A stretch of DNA of 64,000 nt from JBJGXI01 sp045635475 (GTDB lineage Bacteria; Bacillota; Bacilli; Bacillales; Amphibacillaceae). Position numbers and translations under genes: made by a program. The stretch covers positions 1 through 64,000 of the forward strand of contig NZ_JBJGXI010000005.1 of assembly GCF_045635475.1 (NCBI RefSeq), written 5' to 3'. The stretch's first letter is position 1. Every line of letters starts with the position of its first letter. Below, in pieces: positions 24,069 to 33,964 of this stretch. The notes under the pieces are model-generated. The model was not told the DNA's origin. It was given only the letters and a program-made list of their open reading frames with translations, and did no database searches.

Positions 24069-26867
24069 TCATAACCAATCCTCAGCTGTTTCAAGTAATT
24101 TTGTGGTACTTTTATAAGTAACAGGCACAGTTGGAATCGAGTCAAGAAAGTATTTTCCATATCTTGCTTTCATAATGCGGTCATCACATACTAATACAAT
24201 GCCACGATCACTACTTGAACGAATCAATCGGCCAAATCCTTGTTTAAATCGGATAACTGCATGAGGTAAGGCTAGTTCCATGAACGGATTTTTCCCTTGC
24301 TGTTTTAGTAAAGCCGACTTTGACTCGAAAATCGGGTGATCCGGTGGTTGGAATGGCAGCCTGACAATAACTAAACAAGATAAATCATTACCAGGAATAT
24401 CTACACCTTCCCAAAACGAACTCGTACCTAAAAGAATTGCTTGATCAAAAGCTTGGAAATTTTTCTTCAATCGCTCTCTGCTACCACTGGAAATTCCTTG
24501 AGCAATTAGCATAAATTGGTCTGTATCCATAATTTCCTTTAAAATGGCATATGATTTTTTTAGCATATCGTATGAAGTAAACAAAACGAGCATCCGACCA
24601 TCTGTTATGGTCGCCATCGAATAAATCGCTTCACAAGTAGCATAGATAAAGTCTTCACTTTTGTCCTTAAGATTTGGAAAATCATTAGGAATTAATAGCT
24701 GTACCTGATTTTCGTAATGAAATGGTGAAGCGATTTGCTTTTCTAATGCATAGTCACCTAATCCTAACCGTTCCTTAATAAAAGTAAATGATTTTTTCAT
24801 CGTTAACGTTGCACTTGTTAAAATAACACTTTCTTTTTTTTCAAAAAAGTGCTCGGTAAGAATGGCAGAAACGTTTACCGGCTCACTATATAAATAAACG
24901 GCATTTTTAGCTCCATAAGCTTCAACCTCAACCCACTTTACTTGTGCTTGATCATCAACCAAAAAGATTAGTTCTAGATCATCAATAATTTGTTGTAAGC
25001 GATCAATCCAATTTTGCACTTGTTCAACAATATCCGCATCTAGATCTGTAGTATTGTTTCGTAAACCCTCATTCATTAGAGAAAGAATATGAATTAAATC
25101 ACGTAAGCGAAAAGAAAGCCGTGTCGTCATTTCCTTCATCGTCTGCCACTTTTGTGTATTTTCCCTTTCTTGATCAAAGCGATATTGATATCTGCCAATA
25201 TCATTCACAGCGATTCCCTTGTTATTAAGTTCTACGACATAATGAAAAATATATCGAAACAGCTCATCCGTTTCCTCTTTGGTTTCTTGCCATAAGCGGT
25301 CCCATTCAGATTCATTAGCATATTCCTTTACTATAGAATACTGCTTTGCTACATTTCTAAGCCAATCGCCCTCGTTGATTGTACCAATATTATTTAAAAG
25401 AAATTGAACCTGAACATAATCTAATTTTAAACCAAAGTGCTTAGCAGCTGTCGATTCTAAATGATGTGCTTCATCAATCACAGCTCTTTGATAGCTCGGA
25501 AGTAACGCATGTTCACTCGTCAAATCCGTGCATAATAACGCATGATTTGTAATTACAAGGTTAGCTTTCTGTGCTCTTTGCCTTGCTTTTTGGTAAAATG
25601 AGCGAGAAAACCAAGGAGATAGCACATCTATGTGTCCTTCAGCATCACTTGAAATGCGGTAAAAAAAGTTTTTCCCACTTGATGGTAGTTGAATTTCATC
25701 AATATCACCAGTAAAAGTCTCGGTGAGCCAAACAAGGATAATCGATTTTGTTAAGATAATGTCATAATTGTCTTGATGGATACTGCCAAGCTCAATCTCA
25801 AATTTTTTCAAGCTTAAATAGTGCTGCTTCCCTTTAAGTAAGGCAGCTTCAAATTTAAATGGTAGTACACGCTGCAAGAGCGGAATTTCCTTCTCTAATA
25901 GCTGCGATTGAAGCTGTGTTAGATGCGTGCTAATGACTACACGATTTTGTGAAAACACTGACTCATAAATGGCAGGGATTAAATAAGCAAGCGATTTTCC
26001 TGTGCCAGTTTCTGCTTCAATAAGCGCATGTTGCTTTGATTGAAATGCATCGTAAATCGTTTCTGACATCTCTCGTTGACTCGGGCGATATTCATAATTA
26101 TGTATTTGTGATGAAAAATGACCACCCTGATCGTAGCAGTCATCTAATAAATCACCGAATGAAATTTTTTCTAAACGATCCTCTGCTGAGTCATGCTTTT
26201 TCGTTGCTTTTAATGCAATGCCATGAAAGATATCTAAATCAGGTCTACCTTCATTAACAAAGGCTTGTTCATCAATAAATGCTTGCAAAATGACATACAT
26301 ATTACTTTTCCATCTAGACTCAAGCTGCTGTAATGTTGTCAACGTCTCGAACGGTAGTGTCGCTAATTTTTGCAATAAAAATGATAATAACTCGGCAGTT
26401 ACATAGGCATCAGATAAAGCGCGATGCGGATCATCATGTTGAAAAGATAAATACTCAGACAATCGACCTAGTTTATAGCTAGGAGCCTGTGGCAATAAGA
26501 TTCGAGCCAACTCAACCGTATCTATAACCGGTTGCTTGATCGGCTGATAACCTACTTGCTGAATTTCATAGTTCAGAAATCCAAGATCAAAAGCAACATT
26601 ATGTGCAACAACGTAAGCATCTTGAAAAAATTCGCTTACATCATCGACAACATCATCAAACGTTGGTGCTCCTGCAACATGAGCATCACTAATTCCTGTC
26701 AAATTTGTTATAAAGCCGGGAATTGGTATCAACGGATCAATAAATGTGGAGTATTGTGTGGTAATTTGATAATTCTCTAAAACCACAATTCCAATCTCAA
26801 TAATCCGGTCTCCCTTCGAAGGTGTCTGACCAGTGGTTTCTAAGTCAACGACAACAAATTTATTCAC
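24069..26867 (-). CDS. dinG: DinG-type exonuclease-helicase
   Basis: 932 residues. An N-terminal DEDDh exonuclease (Asp8, Glu10, Asp94, His148, Asp153) is fused to an XPD/DinG-like superfamily 2 helicase with Walker A ETGTGKS (286-292), a DEAHH box and a C-terminal QGFGRLIRSSSDRG motif. The Gram-positive form lacks the Fe-S cysteines of E. coli DinG, and none are seen here. The start is GTG 26867, 7 nt after GGAGGTG. It is probably involved in repair of structured or damaged DNA. Confidence 0.95.
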   Translation of the reverse strand: MNKFVVVDLETTGQTPSKGDRIIEIGIVVLENYQITTQYSTFIDPLIPIPGFITNLTGISDAHVAGAPTFDDVVDDVSEFFQDAYVVAHNVAFDLGFLNYEIQQVGYQPIKQPVIDTVELARILLPQAPSYKLGRLSEYLSFQHDDPHRALSDAYVTAELLSFLLQKLATLPFETLTTLQQLESRWKSNMYVILQAFIDEQAFVNEGRPDLDIFHGIALKATKKHDSAEDRLEKISFGDLLDDCYDQGGHFSSQIHNYEYRPSQREMSETIYDAFQSKQHALIEAETGTGKSLAYLIPAIYESVFSQNRVVISTHLTQLQSQLLEKEIPLLQRVLPFKFEAALLKGKQHYLSLKKFEIELGSIHQDNYDIILTKSIILVWLTETFTGDIDEIQLPSSGKNFFYRISSDAEGHIDVLSPWFSRSFYQKARQRAQKANLVITNHALLCTDLTSEHALLPSYQRAVIDEAHHLESTAAKHFGLKLDYVQVQFLLNNIGTINEGDWLRNVAKQYSIVKEYANESEWDRLWQETKEETDELFRYIFHYVVELNNKGIAVNDIGRYQYRFDQERENTQKWQTMKEMTTRLSFRLRDLIHILSLMNEGLRNNTTDLDADIVEQVQNWIDRLQQIIDDLELIFLVDDQAQVKWVEVEAYGAKNAVYLYSEPVNVSAILTEHFFEKKESVILTSATLTMKKSFTFIKERLGLGDYALEKQIASPFHYENQVQLLIPNDFPNLKDKSEDFIYATCEAIYSMATITDGRMLVLFTSYDMLKKSYAILKEIMDTDQFMLIAQGISSGSRERLKKNFQAFDQAILLGTSSFWEGVDIPGNDLSCLVIVRLPFQPPDHPIFESKSALLKQQGKNPFMELALPHAVIRFKQGFGRLIRSSSDRGIVLVCDDRIMKARYGKYFLDSIPTVPVTYKSTTKLLETAEDWL

Positions 26868-26894
26868 TTCATCACCTCCACTATTCCATTTTAG

Positions 26895-27117
26895 AAAAGT
26901 GCAGAGCGCCGCTCAGAAACGTAACGACTGGAGCGAATCGACTAAAGATAAAGGAATCATGCCCCCGCATAGGGGATATGTCGACGTTGGACGACAAGTC
27001 CGCTTTTAGTCGACCTTCCATAAAAACTTGAATCGATGATGACTTATCGCAAGCCGATTCGTGAAGTCGCGTAGTTTCTGGCGCTCGGAGCTAGACACAT
27101 GCACAAATTTTATATTT
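26895..27117. repeat. Family-2 repeat, copy D
   Basis: About 220 bp bounded by GTGCAGAGCGCC and CTGGCGCTCGGAGCTAGACA, imperfectly complementary ends. The central part (about 26958-27025) is nearly identical to 41075-41143 of copy E, including GACGTTGGACGACAAGTCCG and TTTTAGTCGACCTTCC. It occupies the gap between panD and dinG. A 70-codon open frame in it is not credible as a gene. Confidence 0.88.
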
Positions 27118-27124
27118 CTTATCT

Positions 27125-27169
27125 AATAAAAGAAAACTCTTATCCATACCGCTTTGATAAGAGTTTCCG
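27125..27169 (-). terminator. Terminator of the ypjD-to-panD run
   Basis: On the minus strand AAACTCTTATC / GATAAGAGTTT with an 11-nt loop, followed by TTCTTTTA. It lies about 45 nt beyond the panD stop. Confidence 0.8.
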
Positions 27170-27214
27170 CGTTTTGAGGGATTTCGCCTCGGTTACACTA
27201 TCCATATGCGTAGA

Positions 27215-27601
27215 TTACTTTAATTCGGATAAAGGCGGCTCTTTATCAATAAGTTCAACAATATCATTCTGATCATTCATAATCGCAACCTTTGGCTTAA
27301 AAGTTGTCAATTCTTCTTCAGAAAGTAAACCGTAGGAAACAATGATAATAATATCGTCTTTCTGAACGAGTCTAGCTGCAGCACCATTTAGACACATATC
27401 TTTTTTTCCTCGTTCGCCTGGAATAACATATGTCTCAAAGCGCTCTCCATTATTGTTATTCACAATTTGTACTTTTTCATGTGGTAAAATACCAACTTGT
27501 TCGATAATGTCCTCATCAATTGTAATACTACCAACATAATTCAAATTTGCTTCGGTTACACGAGCACGATGAATTTTTGCTTTCATCATGGTACGCAACA
27601 T
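27215..27601 (-). CDS. panD: Aspartate 1-decarboxylase
   Basis: A 128-residue pyruvoyl enzyme making beta-alanine from aspartate. The self-cleavage site Gly24-Ser25 in YVGSITID is intact, so Ser25 would become the pyruvoyl group. TEANLNYVG and NGAAARL motifs are typical. ATG start. Last gene of panB-panC-panD, 18 nt after panC. Confidence 0.97.
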   Translation of the reverse strand: MLRTMMKAKIHRARVTEANLNYVGSITIDEDIIEQVGILPHEKVQIVNNNNGERFETYVIPGERGKKDMCLNGAAARLVQKDDIIIIVSYGLLSEEELTTFKPKVAIMNDQNDIVELIDKEPPLSELK

Positions 27602-27619
27602 AGTAATTTCCCCCTACTA

Positions 27620-28489
27620 CTATCTATCTAAAGTTAGCTTGCCATTTTGATCAAAAATAAGGTTATCAATTAATCGCGCGTGTTCATAAAACACGGCAAC
27701 AGCTAGAATAACTTGCTCGTTAACCTCATCTACTGGTGTTAAATCTGGATAGCTCAGCAACTCAACATAATCTATTTTACCACGGGTTTGTGAATTAATA
27801 AATCGCTCGACTTCATTTACAATATAATCTGGATCTCTAGTTCCCGTTTCAACTAATTGACGACCGAATTGTAAGCCTTGATATAGCGCGGTCGCTTCCT
27901 GTCTTTCTGGCTCTGACAAATATACATTTCTACTGCTTTTTGCTAATCCATCCTGTTCGCGCACAGTAGTGACAGGAACTAGTTCAATCGGAAAATTTAA
28001 GTCATTTACTAACGCATCAACAACAGCAAACTGTTGCGCATCCTTTAAGCCAAAGTAGGCTTGACTCGGTAATGTAAGATGAAACAGTTTTGTTAAGACA
28101 GTAATCACGCCTGCAAAATGTCCAACACGTGACCGACCACAAAGAACATCCGTACGTTTGGTAATATCCATCGTGATCGAACGATCATTTGGATACATCT
28201 CTTCTACTTGAGGTATAAATAAAATGTCGATATTGTTTTTTTGGGCAACTAGGATATCATGTTCCTCATCCCTAGGATATCTGTCAAAATCTTCATTTGG
28301 TCCAAATTGCAATGGATTAACAAAAATACTGACAATGACAATATCGTTATTCGTTTTGGCCCTTTTCATTAAACTCTCGTGTCCTTCATGTAAAAAGCCC
28401 ATAGTCGGAACGAAACCAATACTTTTGCCGCTCATTTTTAATTCATTTGCGTACTGCTGCATTTCTCGTATAGAACGTATGATCTTCAT
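27620..28489 (-). CDS. panC: Pantothenate synthetase
   Basis: 289 residues. The nucleotidyltransferase-type motif HEGH (in PTMGFLHEGHESLM) is near residue 34, with the later AKSSRNVYLS segment of the family. It joins pantoate and beta-alanine with ATP, the last step of the pathway. ATG start after AGAGG. It sits 18 nt after panB and 18 nt before panD, one operon. Confidence 0.97.
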   Translation of the reverse strand: MKIIRSIREMQQYANELKMSGKSIGFVPTMGFLHEGHESLMKRAKTNNDIVIVSIFVNPLQFGPNEDFDRYPRDEEHDILVAQKNNIDILFIPQVEEMYPNDRSITMDITKRTDVLCGRSRVGHFAGVITVLTKLFHLTLPSQAYFGLKDAQQFAVVDALVNDLNFPIELVPVTTVREQDGLAKSSRNVYLSEPERQEATALYQGLQFGRQLVETGTRDPDYIVNEVERFINSQTRGKIDYVELLSYPDLTPVDEVNEQVILAVAVFYEHARLIDNLIFDQNGKLTLDR

Positions 28490-28507
28490 AAAAACTAAAC
28501 CTCTCTG

Positions 28508-29314
28508 TTATCGATTAATCAAGAAAGAATGTTCCTCTCCAGGAAAATCACGATGCTGTACTTCACTGATATATGCTTGAATCGCCTCAAGGAATCGCTC
28601 ATTCGCATTCTCAAATGCTTTAACAAATTTCGGTAAGCGCTCCACCCCATATTGCAAAACATCATGATAAACGAGTACTTGTCCATCACAATCAATACCT
28701 GCTCCAATCCCTATCGTAGGTATATCTAAAGACTCTGTAACTGTTTTTGCTAGCGACGCAGGTACGCATTCTAGTACAAGCGCAATTGCACCATGGCCTT
28801 GCAACATTTTGGCATCGTTAATAATTTTGTCAGCACCATTTTTATCTTTTCCTTGAACACGATACCCACCTAGCACATTCACCGATTGTGGAGTAAGTCC
28901 TAGATGTGCAACAACTGGTATACCTGCCGACGTCAATTTAGAAGTGAGCATTGCAATTTCTTCACTCGCACCTTCAACCTTTAATGCTTGAGCCCCTGTT
29001 TCTTGGAATAGCCGCTTGGCATTTGCAAGTGAATCTTCCAAAGAAATATGATACGACATAAATGGCATATCGACAACCTTAAATGTATTTTTTGCACCTC
29101 TTGCTACCGCTTTTCCATGGTGGATCATATCTTCTAACGTCACATTCACCGTGGAATCATATCCTAACACAACCATGCCTAACGAATCCCCGACTAAAAT
29201 CATATCAATACCTGCTTGTTCAGATAGCTTTGCAGACGGGTAATCATAGGCAGTTATCATTGAAATTCTTTGGTTTTCTTGTTTCATTTGTTGAAATTTA
29301 TGATGATTTAACAT
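28508..29314 (-). CDS. panB: Ketopantoate hydroxymethyltransferase
   Basis: About 268 residues. The N-terminal MITAYDYPSAKLSEQAGID and the GDSLGMVVLGYDST substrate site are typical of PanB, which makes ketopantoate using methylene-tetrahydrofolate. The start is ATG 29314, 8 nt after AAAGGAG. The longer frame (29341) would begin inside the adjacent MITE-like element and is rejected. The ribosome binding site lies immediately beside that element. Confidence 0.95.
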   Translation of the reverse strand: MLNHHKFQQMKQENQRISMITAYDYPSAKLSEQAGIDMILVGDSLGMVVLGYDSTVNVTLEDMIHHGKAVARGAKNTFKVVDMPFMSYHISLEDSLANAKRLFQETGAQALKVEGASEEIAMLTSKLTSAGIPVVAHLGLTPQSVNVLGGYRVQGKDKNGADKIINDAKMLQGHGAIALVLECVPASLAKTVTESLDIPTIGIGAGIDCDGQVLVYHDVLQYGVERLPKFVKAFENANERFLEAIQAYISEVQHRDFPGEEHSFLINR

Positions 29315-29329
29315 ATCTTCTTCTCCTTT

Positions 29330-29444
29330 AGTCAATTTCATAATACTGATTTTCAGCTATCTACATCCATATATAGTCGGATTAAACCATCTCCAAACTA
29401 TATATGGATGCAGATAGCTGTGTAAGATAATTATGAAATTGACT
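29330..29444. mobile_element. MITE-like inverted repeat (115 bp)
   Basis: The element is almost wholly palindromic. Its ends are AGTCAATTTCATAAT and ATTATGAAATTGACT, and the arms continue through CAGCTATCT / CAGATAGCTG and CCATATATAG / CTATATATGG. A shortened copy lies at 18250-18302. It fills the gap between birA (stop 4 nt away) and the panB ribosome binding site, so the panB transcript would carry a strong hairpin just before translation start. No transposase is present nearby. Confidence 0.8.
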
Positions 29445-29447
29445 CAC

Positions 29448-30416
29448 TTACCAACCAATTTCTGCTGAATATAAGGTTTGGATACTATTATCCTTATTAA
29501 TAATTCGAAGTGCACCATCTTCAGCTATACCTAATATCATCGCTTGCCATTGCCGGTCGTGTACTTTCACCGTTACTGTTTCACCAATCTTATAAGCATA
29601 GCCTTCCCACTTTGTTTTGATCGCATCAAAACCGTTTGCGAGAAATTCTGCATAGCTTTCTTCAAACGTCACCAGTAGCTGTTGAATGATGCTAGCAATA
29701 TCCCAATCTTTGTCAGTCACAAGCTTTAAAGATGTTGCTATGGAAGCAATAGCTTCTGGAAACTTTGATTGGTTAACATTCATGCCAATTCCTAAAATAA
29801 CATAATTTACTTTATCCTGCTCTCCTTGCATTTCTGTTAAGATCCCTGCAAGCTTTTTACCCTTAACAAATAGGTCATTTGGCCATTTTATAGATGGTTC
29901 TATACCAGTAACCTTGGCGATTACATCTGCCAGTACCGTCGCTGCCATTAACGTGATTTGTGGTGCTTGATTTGGCTGCAATTCCGGTCTCAGTATAATA
30001 CTCATCCAAATGCCATCGTTTGCTGCAGAATGCCAGATGCGCTCAAGCCTACCTTTGCCTTTGGTTTGCTCATCGGCTATCACTACGGTACCATGACTAG
30101 CACCATTCATCGCTAATTGATGGGCAATCGGTTGTGTGGAGGAGACGCTTTCTTTATGGATTATCTCTTTACCAAGCCAATCTGTATGCAATCCCCATTG
30201 TATAGTGTTGGCACTTATTTTTTGTGGTGATTTTGAGATTTGGTATCCTTTTTTCGGGACAGCATGAATGATGTAACCATCCTTCTCTAATTCCTTCATA
30301 TGTTTCCAAACGGCCGTACGAGATATTTGCAATTGTCTAGACAATTCTTGACCTGAAATATATTCTTCCGTGTTTTCTTCTAATAGCTCAATCAAGTGTA
30401 GTCGGGTAGATTTCAT
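29448..30416 (-). CDS. birA: Biotin ligase/biotin operon repressor
   Basis: 322 residues: an N-terminal winged helix-turn-helix (ELSRQLQISRTAVWKHMKEL, about 23-42), a central ligase domain with KGKGRLERIW (biotinyl-AMP loop) and SIKWPNDLFVKGKKLAGILTE, and a C-terminal SH3-like domain. It biotinylates carboxyl carrier proteins and represses biotin genes. It overlaps the cca 3' end by 29 nt in another frame. Confidence 0.96.
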   Translation of the reverse strand: MKSTRLHLIELLEENTEEYISGQELSRQLQISRTAVWKHMKELEKDGYIIHAVPKKGYQISKSPQKISANTIQWGLHTDWLGKEIIHKESVSSTQPIAHQLAMNGASHGTVVIADEQTKGKGRLERIWHSAANDGIWMSIILRPELQPNQAPQITLMAATVLADVIAKVTGIEPSIKWPNDLFVKGKKLAGILTEMQGEQDKVNYVILGIGMNVNQSKFPEAIASIATSLKLVTDKDWDIASIIQQLLVTFEESYAEFLANGFDAIKTKWEGYAYKIGETVTVKVHDRQWQAMILGIAEDGALRIINKDNSIQTLYSAEIGW

Positions 30417-31596
30417 TTGTTACCCACGCTTTCAATTGTTGTTTTTCATTTGCAACTTTGCCCAAAACTACGTGCTCCTCAAGTAACTGCAAGACTGTAT
30501 TAAGCCATGGTCCCCTAGAGCGTTGTGGAAATAATGAAATAAGATCATTACCGTCCATTACGATCTCTTGTCTTGATTGGACTGGTAAACACTCCCGAAT
30601 CTCACACAACTGAGCTGATAACGGCTGTAGCTCTGGACAAAATATCCCTAGCAACCGCAGAAATCCTGACTCTAAATGCTCAGGCAACCGGTACACAAGC
30701 CAAGCATCTAATTGTTCTTTATTAAAATAATCGATTGCCTCTAATAAGTAGCTTGCATCTTGTTTTGTTTTATTAGACAGTTTCCATTCTTTTGTCCAGG
30801 TGTGCAAGGATACACTTGGATCGTATTGACAAAAACAAGCCAACATTTCGCTCCATGATTGCAATGGTACCTGATGGTTATTTAGCGCACCAACAAGTGT
30901 ATTTTGATTTCGAATAACAGGCAAATATCGTTCTAATTCAACCTCTAACAATAATTTGATTGCTTGCTCCACATGATCACCTGAGAACAATTTTTGCATT
31001 TCCACTGCAATTCGCTCGATTGCTATTTTTTCCAGCCAATTGATATGGCTAGTTAATGCTGCAAATGTAGCCGCTTCTAACGAAAAGCCAAGCTGACTTG
31101 CAAATCGTAATGCCCGCATCATCCGTAATGGGTCTTCTTTAAATCTTTCTGTTGCAGTCCCAACCGTTTGAATAAGCTGATTTTCAATTGCTTGTTTGCC
31201 ACCAAAAGGATCTAGAATCTTCCCATGCTTATCCATAGCTATTCCGTTAATCGTAAAGTCACGTCTCGCTAGATCTTCTTCAATGCGATCTACGTATTGG
31301 ACGTGATCAGGATGGCGATAATCCGAATAGTTCCCTTCAACCCGAAAAGTAGTTACCTCATAAGATTGTCCAGCCATTCGAACGATTACCGTCCCGTGTT
31401 CAATTCCCACCGGGATTACTTTAGGAAAGATCGCTTGTACTTGTTCCGGTAGGGCCGAGGTCGTAATATCGATATCGCCAATCGAGCGCTGTAATAATAA
31501 ATCACGAACAGAACCGCCGACAAAATATGCTTGATGTCCGCGTTCTTCCAATAGATCTATTATTTTTTTTGCTCGTAGAAACGGACCATCTAACAT
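30388..31596 (-). CDS. cca: CCA-adding tRNA nucleotidyltransferase
   Basis: 402 residues of class II CCA-adding enzyme. The head domain shows YFVGGSVRDLLL and DIDITTSA (metal Asp pair), then RRDFTIN (arginine-finger motif) and RMMRALRFASQL. It adds and repairs the 3' CCA end of tRNAs. I chose ATG 31596, one nt past the bshA stop, after GGTGATT; ATG 31608 is possible. Its 3' end overlaps birA. Confidence 0.96.
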   Translation of the reverse strand: MLDGPFLRAKKIIDLLEERGHQAYFVGGSVRDLLLQRSIGDIDITTSALPEQVQAIFPKVIPVGIEHGTVIVRMAGQSYEVTTFRVEGNYSDYRHPDHVQYVDRIEEDLARRDFTINGIAMDKHGKILDPFGGKQAIENQLIQTVGTATERFKEDPLRMMRALRFASQLGFSLEAATFAALTSHINWLEKIAIERIAVEMQKLFSGDHVEQAIKLLLEVELERYLPVIRNQNTLVGALNNHQVPLQSWSEMLACFCQYDPSVSLHTWTKEWKLSNKTKQDASYLLEAIDYFNKEQLDAWLVYRLPEHLESGFLRLLGIFCPELQPLSAQLCEIRECLPVQSRQEIVMDGNDLISLFPQRSRGPWLNTVLQLLEEHVVLGKVANEKQQLKAWVTNEIYPTTLD

Positions 31597-31597
31597 A

Positions 31598-32725
31598 TTA
31601 ATCACCATCGACAATTAAATTTTTATATAACTGCTCATATTGCGAAACAATTTTAGTTGCATGAAAACGTTGTTCCACACGTTCGATTCCATTTATTGAA
31701 AATCGATTCCAGAGCTTATCATCTGTTAAAATTTTTAACGCTTTATTCGTTGTACCTTCAATATCTCCGACTTCTGTAGTGAAACCTGATTCGTTATCGA
31801 TAATTACTTCGGGAATACCTCCAATGTTTGTACCGATACATGGGACACCACATGCCATCGCTTCTAGTAAAACTAATCCAAAGCTCTCTTTTTCAGATAA
31901 CAGTAACATTAAGTCTGCCATCGATAATAGTTCTGCAATGATCTTTTGCTTACCTAGAAATAGAACCCGATCTTGTAGCCCTAACTGATTGACGAGTTGG
32001 CGAATTTCTGAGATTTCGGGACCATCACCGATCAATAATAATTTGGCTTCGATTTTAGCTGCAATATTGGCAAAAGTATAAATAACGTCCTGCACTCTTT
32101 TTACTTTACGAAAATTAGAAATATGTACAACAACTTTTTCTTCCTCTTTGATTCGATATTGCTGTCTTAAACGATTATCTTTACGCAAATAATATTCCTT
32201 GTCATCGACAAAGTTATAAACAACCTCTATATTCTTATCTACTTTTAGCATTTCCTTCGTTTGTGCAACTAAACTATGGGAAACTGCTGTTACTACGTCA
32301 GATTTTTCAATACCGTGCTTGATCATCTTCTTTAAACTATGATCAATACCAAGGACCGTTATATCTGTTCCGTGTAAGGTAGTTACAATTTTAACGTCAT
32401 GCTCGGCAATCTGCTTCGCAAGCATTGCGCAAATCGCATGTGGCATCGCATAGTGAACATGTAAAATATCCAATTTTTCAGTATCAATAACTTCGGCCAT
32501 TTTATTCGCTAATGCTAAATCATACGGTGGATATTGAAATACAGGATAATGATTTAATTCTACTTCATGAAAAAAAATATTAGAATGAATGCTTTCTAAG
32601 CGAAACGGCATGCTTGACGTAATAAAATGGACTTCATGACCACGTCTCGCTAATAATTTACCTAACTCTGTTGCAATGACACCTGATCCTCCTACAGAAG
32701 GATAACAAGTAACTCCTATTTTCAT
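31598..32725 (-). CDS. bshA: Bacillithiol glycosyltransferase BshA
   Basis: A 375-residue GT4 glycosyltransferase starting MKIGVTCYPSVGGSGVIATE, with the C-terminal donor site EKESFGLVLLEAMACG. It joins N-acetylglucosamine from UDP-GlcNAc to L-malate, the first step of bacillithiol synthesis. It lies 5 nt after mgsA and 1 nt before cca. ATG follows AGGGAAGC inside the end of mgsA. Confidence 0.96.
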   Translation of the reverse strand: MKIGVTCYPSVGGSGVIATELGKLLARRGHEVHFITSSMPFRLESIHSNIFFHEVELNHYPVFQYPPYDLALANKMAEVIDTEKLDILHVHYAMPHAICAMLAKQIAEHDVKIVTTLHGTDITVLGIDHSLKKMIKHGIEKSDVVTAVSHSLVAQTKEMLKVDKNIEVVYNFVDDKEYYLRKDNRLRQQYRIKEEEKVVVHISNFRKVKRVQDVIYTFANIAAKIEAKLLLIGDGPEISEIRQLVNQLGLQDRVLFLGKQKIIAELLSMADLMLLLSEKESFGLVLLEAMACGVPCIGTNIGGIPEVIIDNESGFTTEVGDIEGTTNKALKILTDDKLWNRFSINGIERVEQRFHATKIVSQYEQLYKNLIVDGD

Positions 32726-32730
32726 ATAGA

Positions 32731-33153
32731 TTAGCTTCCCTTGCTGTTTTTATCTTGTTCATGAATAATTTCGCGCCACTCAAACAAACCTTCATCTAAC
32801 GCTCGAATAACGATCTCTGCTGCCCCTAAATTCGTTGCTAGCGGAATCTGGTACACGTCACATAGTCTTAACAGTGCACTAATATCTGGTTCATGTGGCT
32901 GTGCAGTTAATGGATCACGAAAGAAAATAACCAGATCCATCTTGTTGTTTGCAATCATCGCCCCGATTTGCTGGTCGCCACCTAACGGACCTGATTGAAA
33001 TCGGTGTACTTCCATTTTCGTCGCCTCTGAAATTCTAAGGCCAGTCGTTCCGGTAGCAAATAAATCATGTTGTTTGAGGATATGGGTGTAAGCAACCGTG
33101 AAATCGACCATATCTTTTTTCTTTTTATCGTGAGCAATTAAGGCAATATTCAT
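32731..33153 (-). CDS. mgsA: Methylglyoxal synthase
   Basis: 140 residues. The phosphate-binding NIALIAHDKKKKD, TGTTG and SGPLGGDQQIGA motifs and DLVIFFRDPL are all present. It converts dihydroxyacetone phosphate to methylglyoxal, a bypass of lower glycolysis. Start ATG 33153 after GAGGGA. It sits between dapB (10-nt gap) and bshA; bacillithiol made by the next enzyme is used to detoxify methylglyoxal, which makes the linkage sensible. Confidence 0.96.
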   Translation of the reverse strand: MNIALIAHDKKKKDMVDFTVAYTHILKQHDLFATGTTGLRISEATKMEVHRFQSGPLGGDQQIGAMIANNKMDLVIFFRDPLTAQPHEPDISALLRLCDVYQIPLATNLGAAEIVIRALDEGLFEWREIIHEQDKNSKGS

Positions 33154-33163
33154 TGACAATCCC

Positions 33164-33964
33164 TCATTCCATTATATTTTCAAGACCATATACGAGTATA
33201 TCTAGCTTGACTACTTCTTCAACAGCTAACTTCACACCCGACATAAATGATTCACGATGAAAGGAATCATGTTTAATCGTCAAGTTTTGACCTGGTAATC
33301 CAAATACTACTTCCTGATGTGCGACAAGTCCTGGTAATCGAACGCTATGGATGCGCATTCCATCAAAATCAGCACCGCGCGCGCCGGGTAATGTTTCCTT
33401 TTCGTCTGGATGACCTTGTGTTTTCTGTTCTCTTACTTCTTGAATCAGTTGTGCTGTTTTGACGGCGGTACCAGAAGGAGCATCTAATTTTTGATCATGA
33501 TGTCGTTCGATAATTTCAACGTCTGGGAAGTATTTAGCCGCCCATTTCGAGAACTGCATCATTAACACAGCACCAATCGCAAAGTTAGGGGCAATAATCG
33601 TGCCAATCCCTTTTTCCTCAGCAAGGTTTGTTAACTCTTGTAATTGTTCATTTGAAAAGCCTGTTGTGCCAACGACAGGTCTTATGCCATGTTCAATCGC
33701 TAGCTTTGTATGTAAATAACCTACCTCAGGAGTCGTTAAATCAATTAAAACATCTGCCTCTACAGTTTGAAAACATGTTTCAACATCGCTATATATAAGC
33801 GCATCGAATGCTGGTAATCCATCAATATCAGCAACCTTAACTCCATCATGTTTACGATCAAGACATGCTACTAACTCTAGATTGTCTTCCTTTTCAATCA
33901 TTCGTAATGCTTCACTACCCATTTTCCCTCTAGGACCTGCTACGATAACTTTAATTTTACTCAT
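33164..33964 (-). CDS. dapB: 4-hydroxy-tetrahydrodipicolinate reductase
   Basis: 266 residues. The N-terminal dinucleotide motif is VAGPRGKMGSEALRMI; substrate and catalytic residues lie in ERHHDQKLDAPSGTA. It reduces the dipicolinate precursor on the way to diaminopimelate and lysine; the pathway also feeds spore dipicolinic acid. Start ATG 33964 overlaps the ypjD stop by 8 nt, with GAGGTGG upstream. Confidence 0.97.
   Translation of the reverse strand: MSKIKVIVAGPRGKMGSEALRMIEKEDNLELVACLDRKHDGVKVADIDGLPAFDALIYSDVETCFQTVEADVLIDLTTPEVGYLHTKLAIEHGIRPVVGTTGFSNEQLQELTNLAEEKGIGTIIAPNFAIGAVLMMQFSKWAAKYFPDVEIIERHHDQKLDAPSGTAVKTAQLIQEVREQKTQGHPDEKETLPGARGADFDGMRIHSVRLPGLVAHQEVVFGLPGQNLTIKHDSFHRESFMSGVKLAVEEVVKLDILVYGLENIME

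Noticed and set aside
26822..27031. Plus-strand frame between dinG and panD
   Set aside because: Runs from the dinG 5' end into repeat copy D; the same peptide end recurs in copy E because the DNA is repeated.
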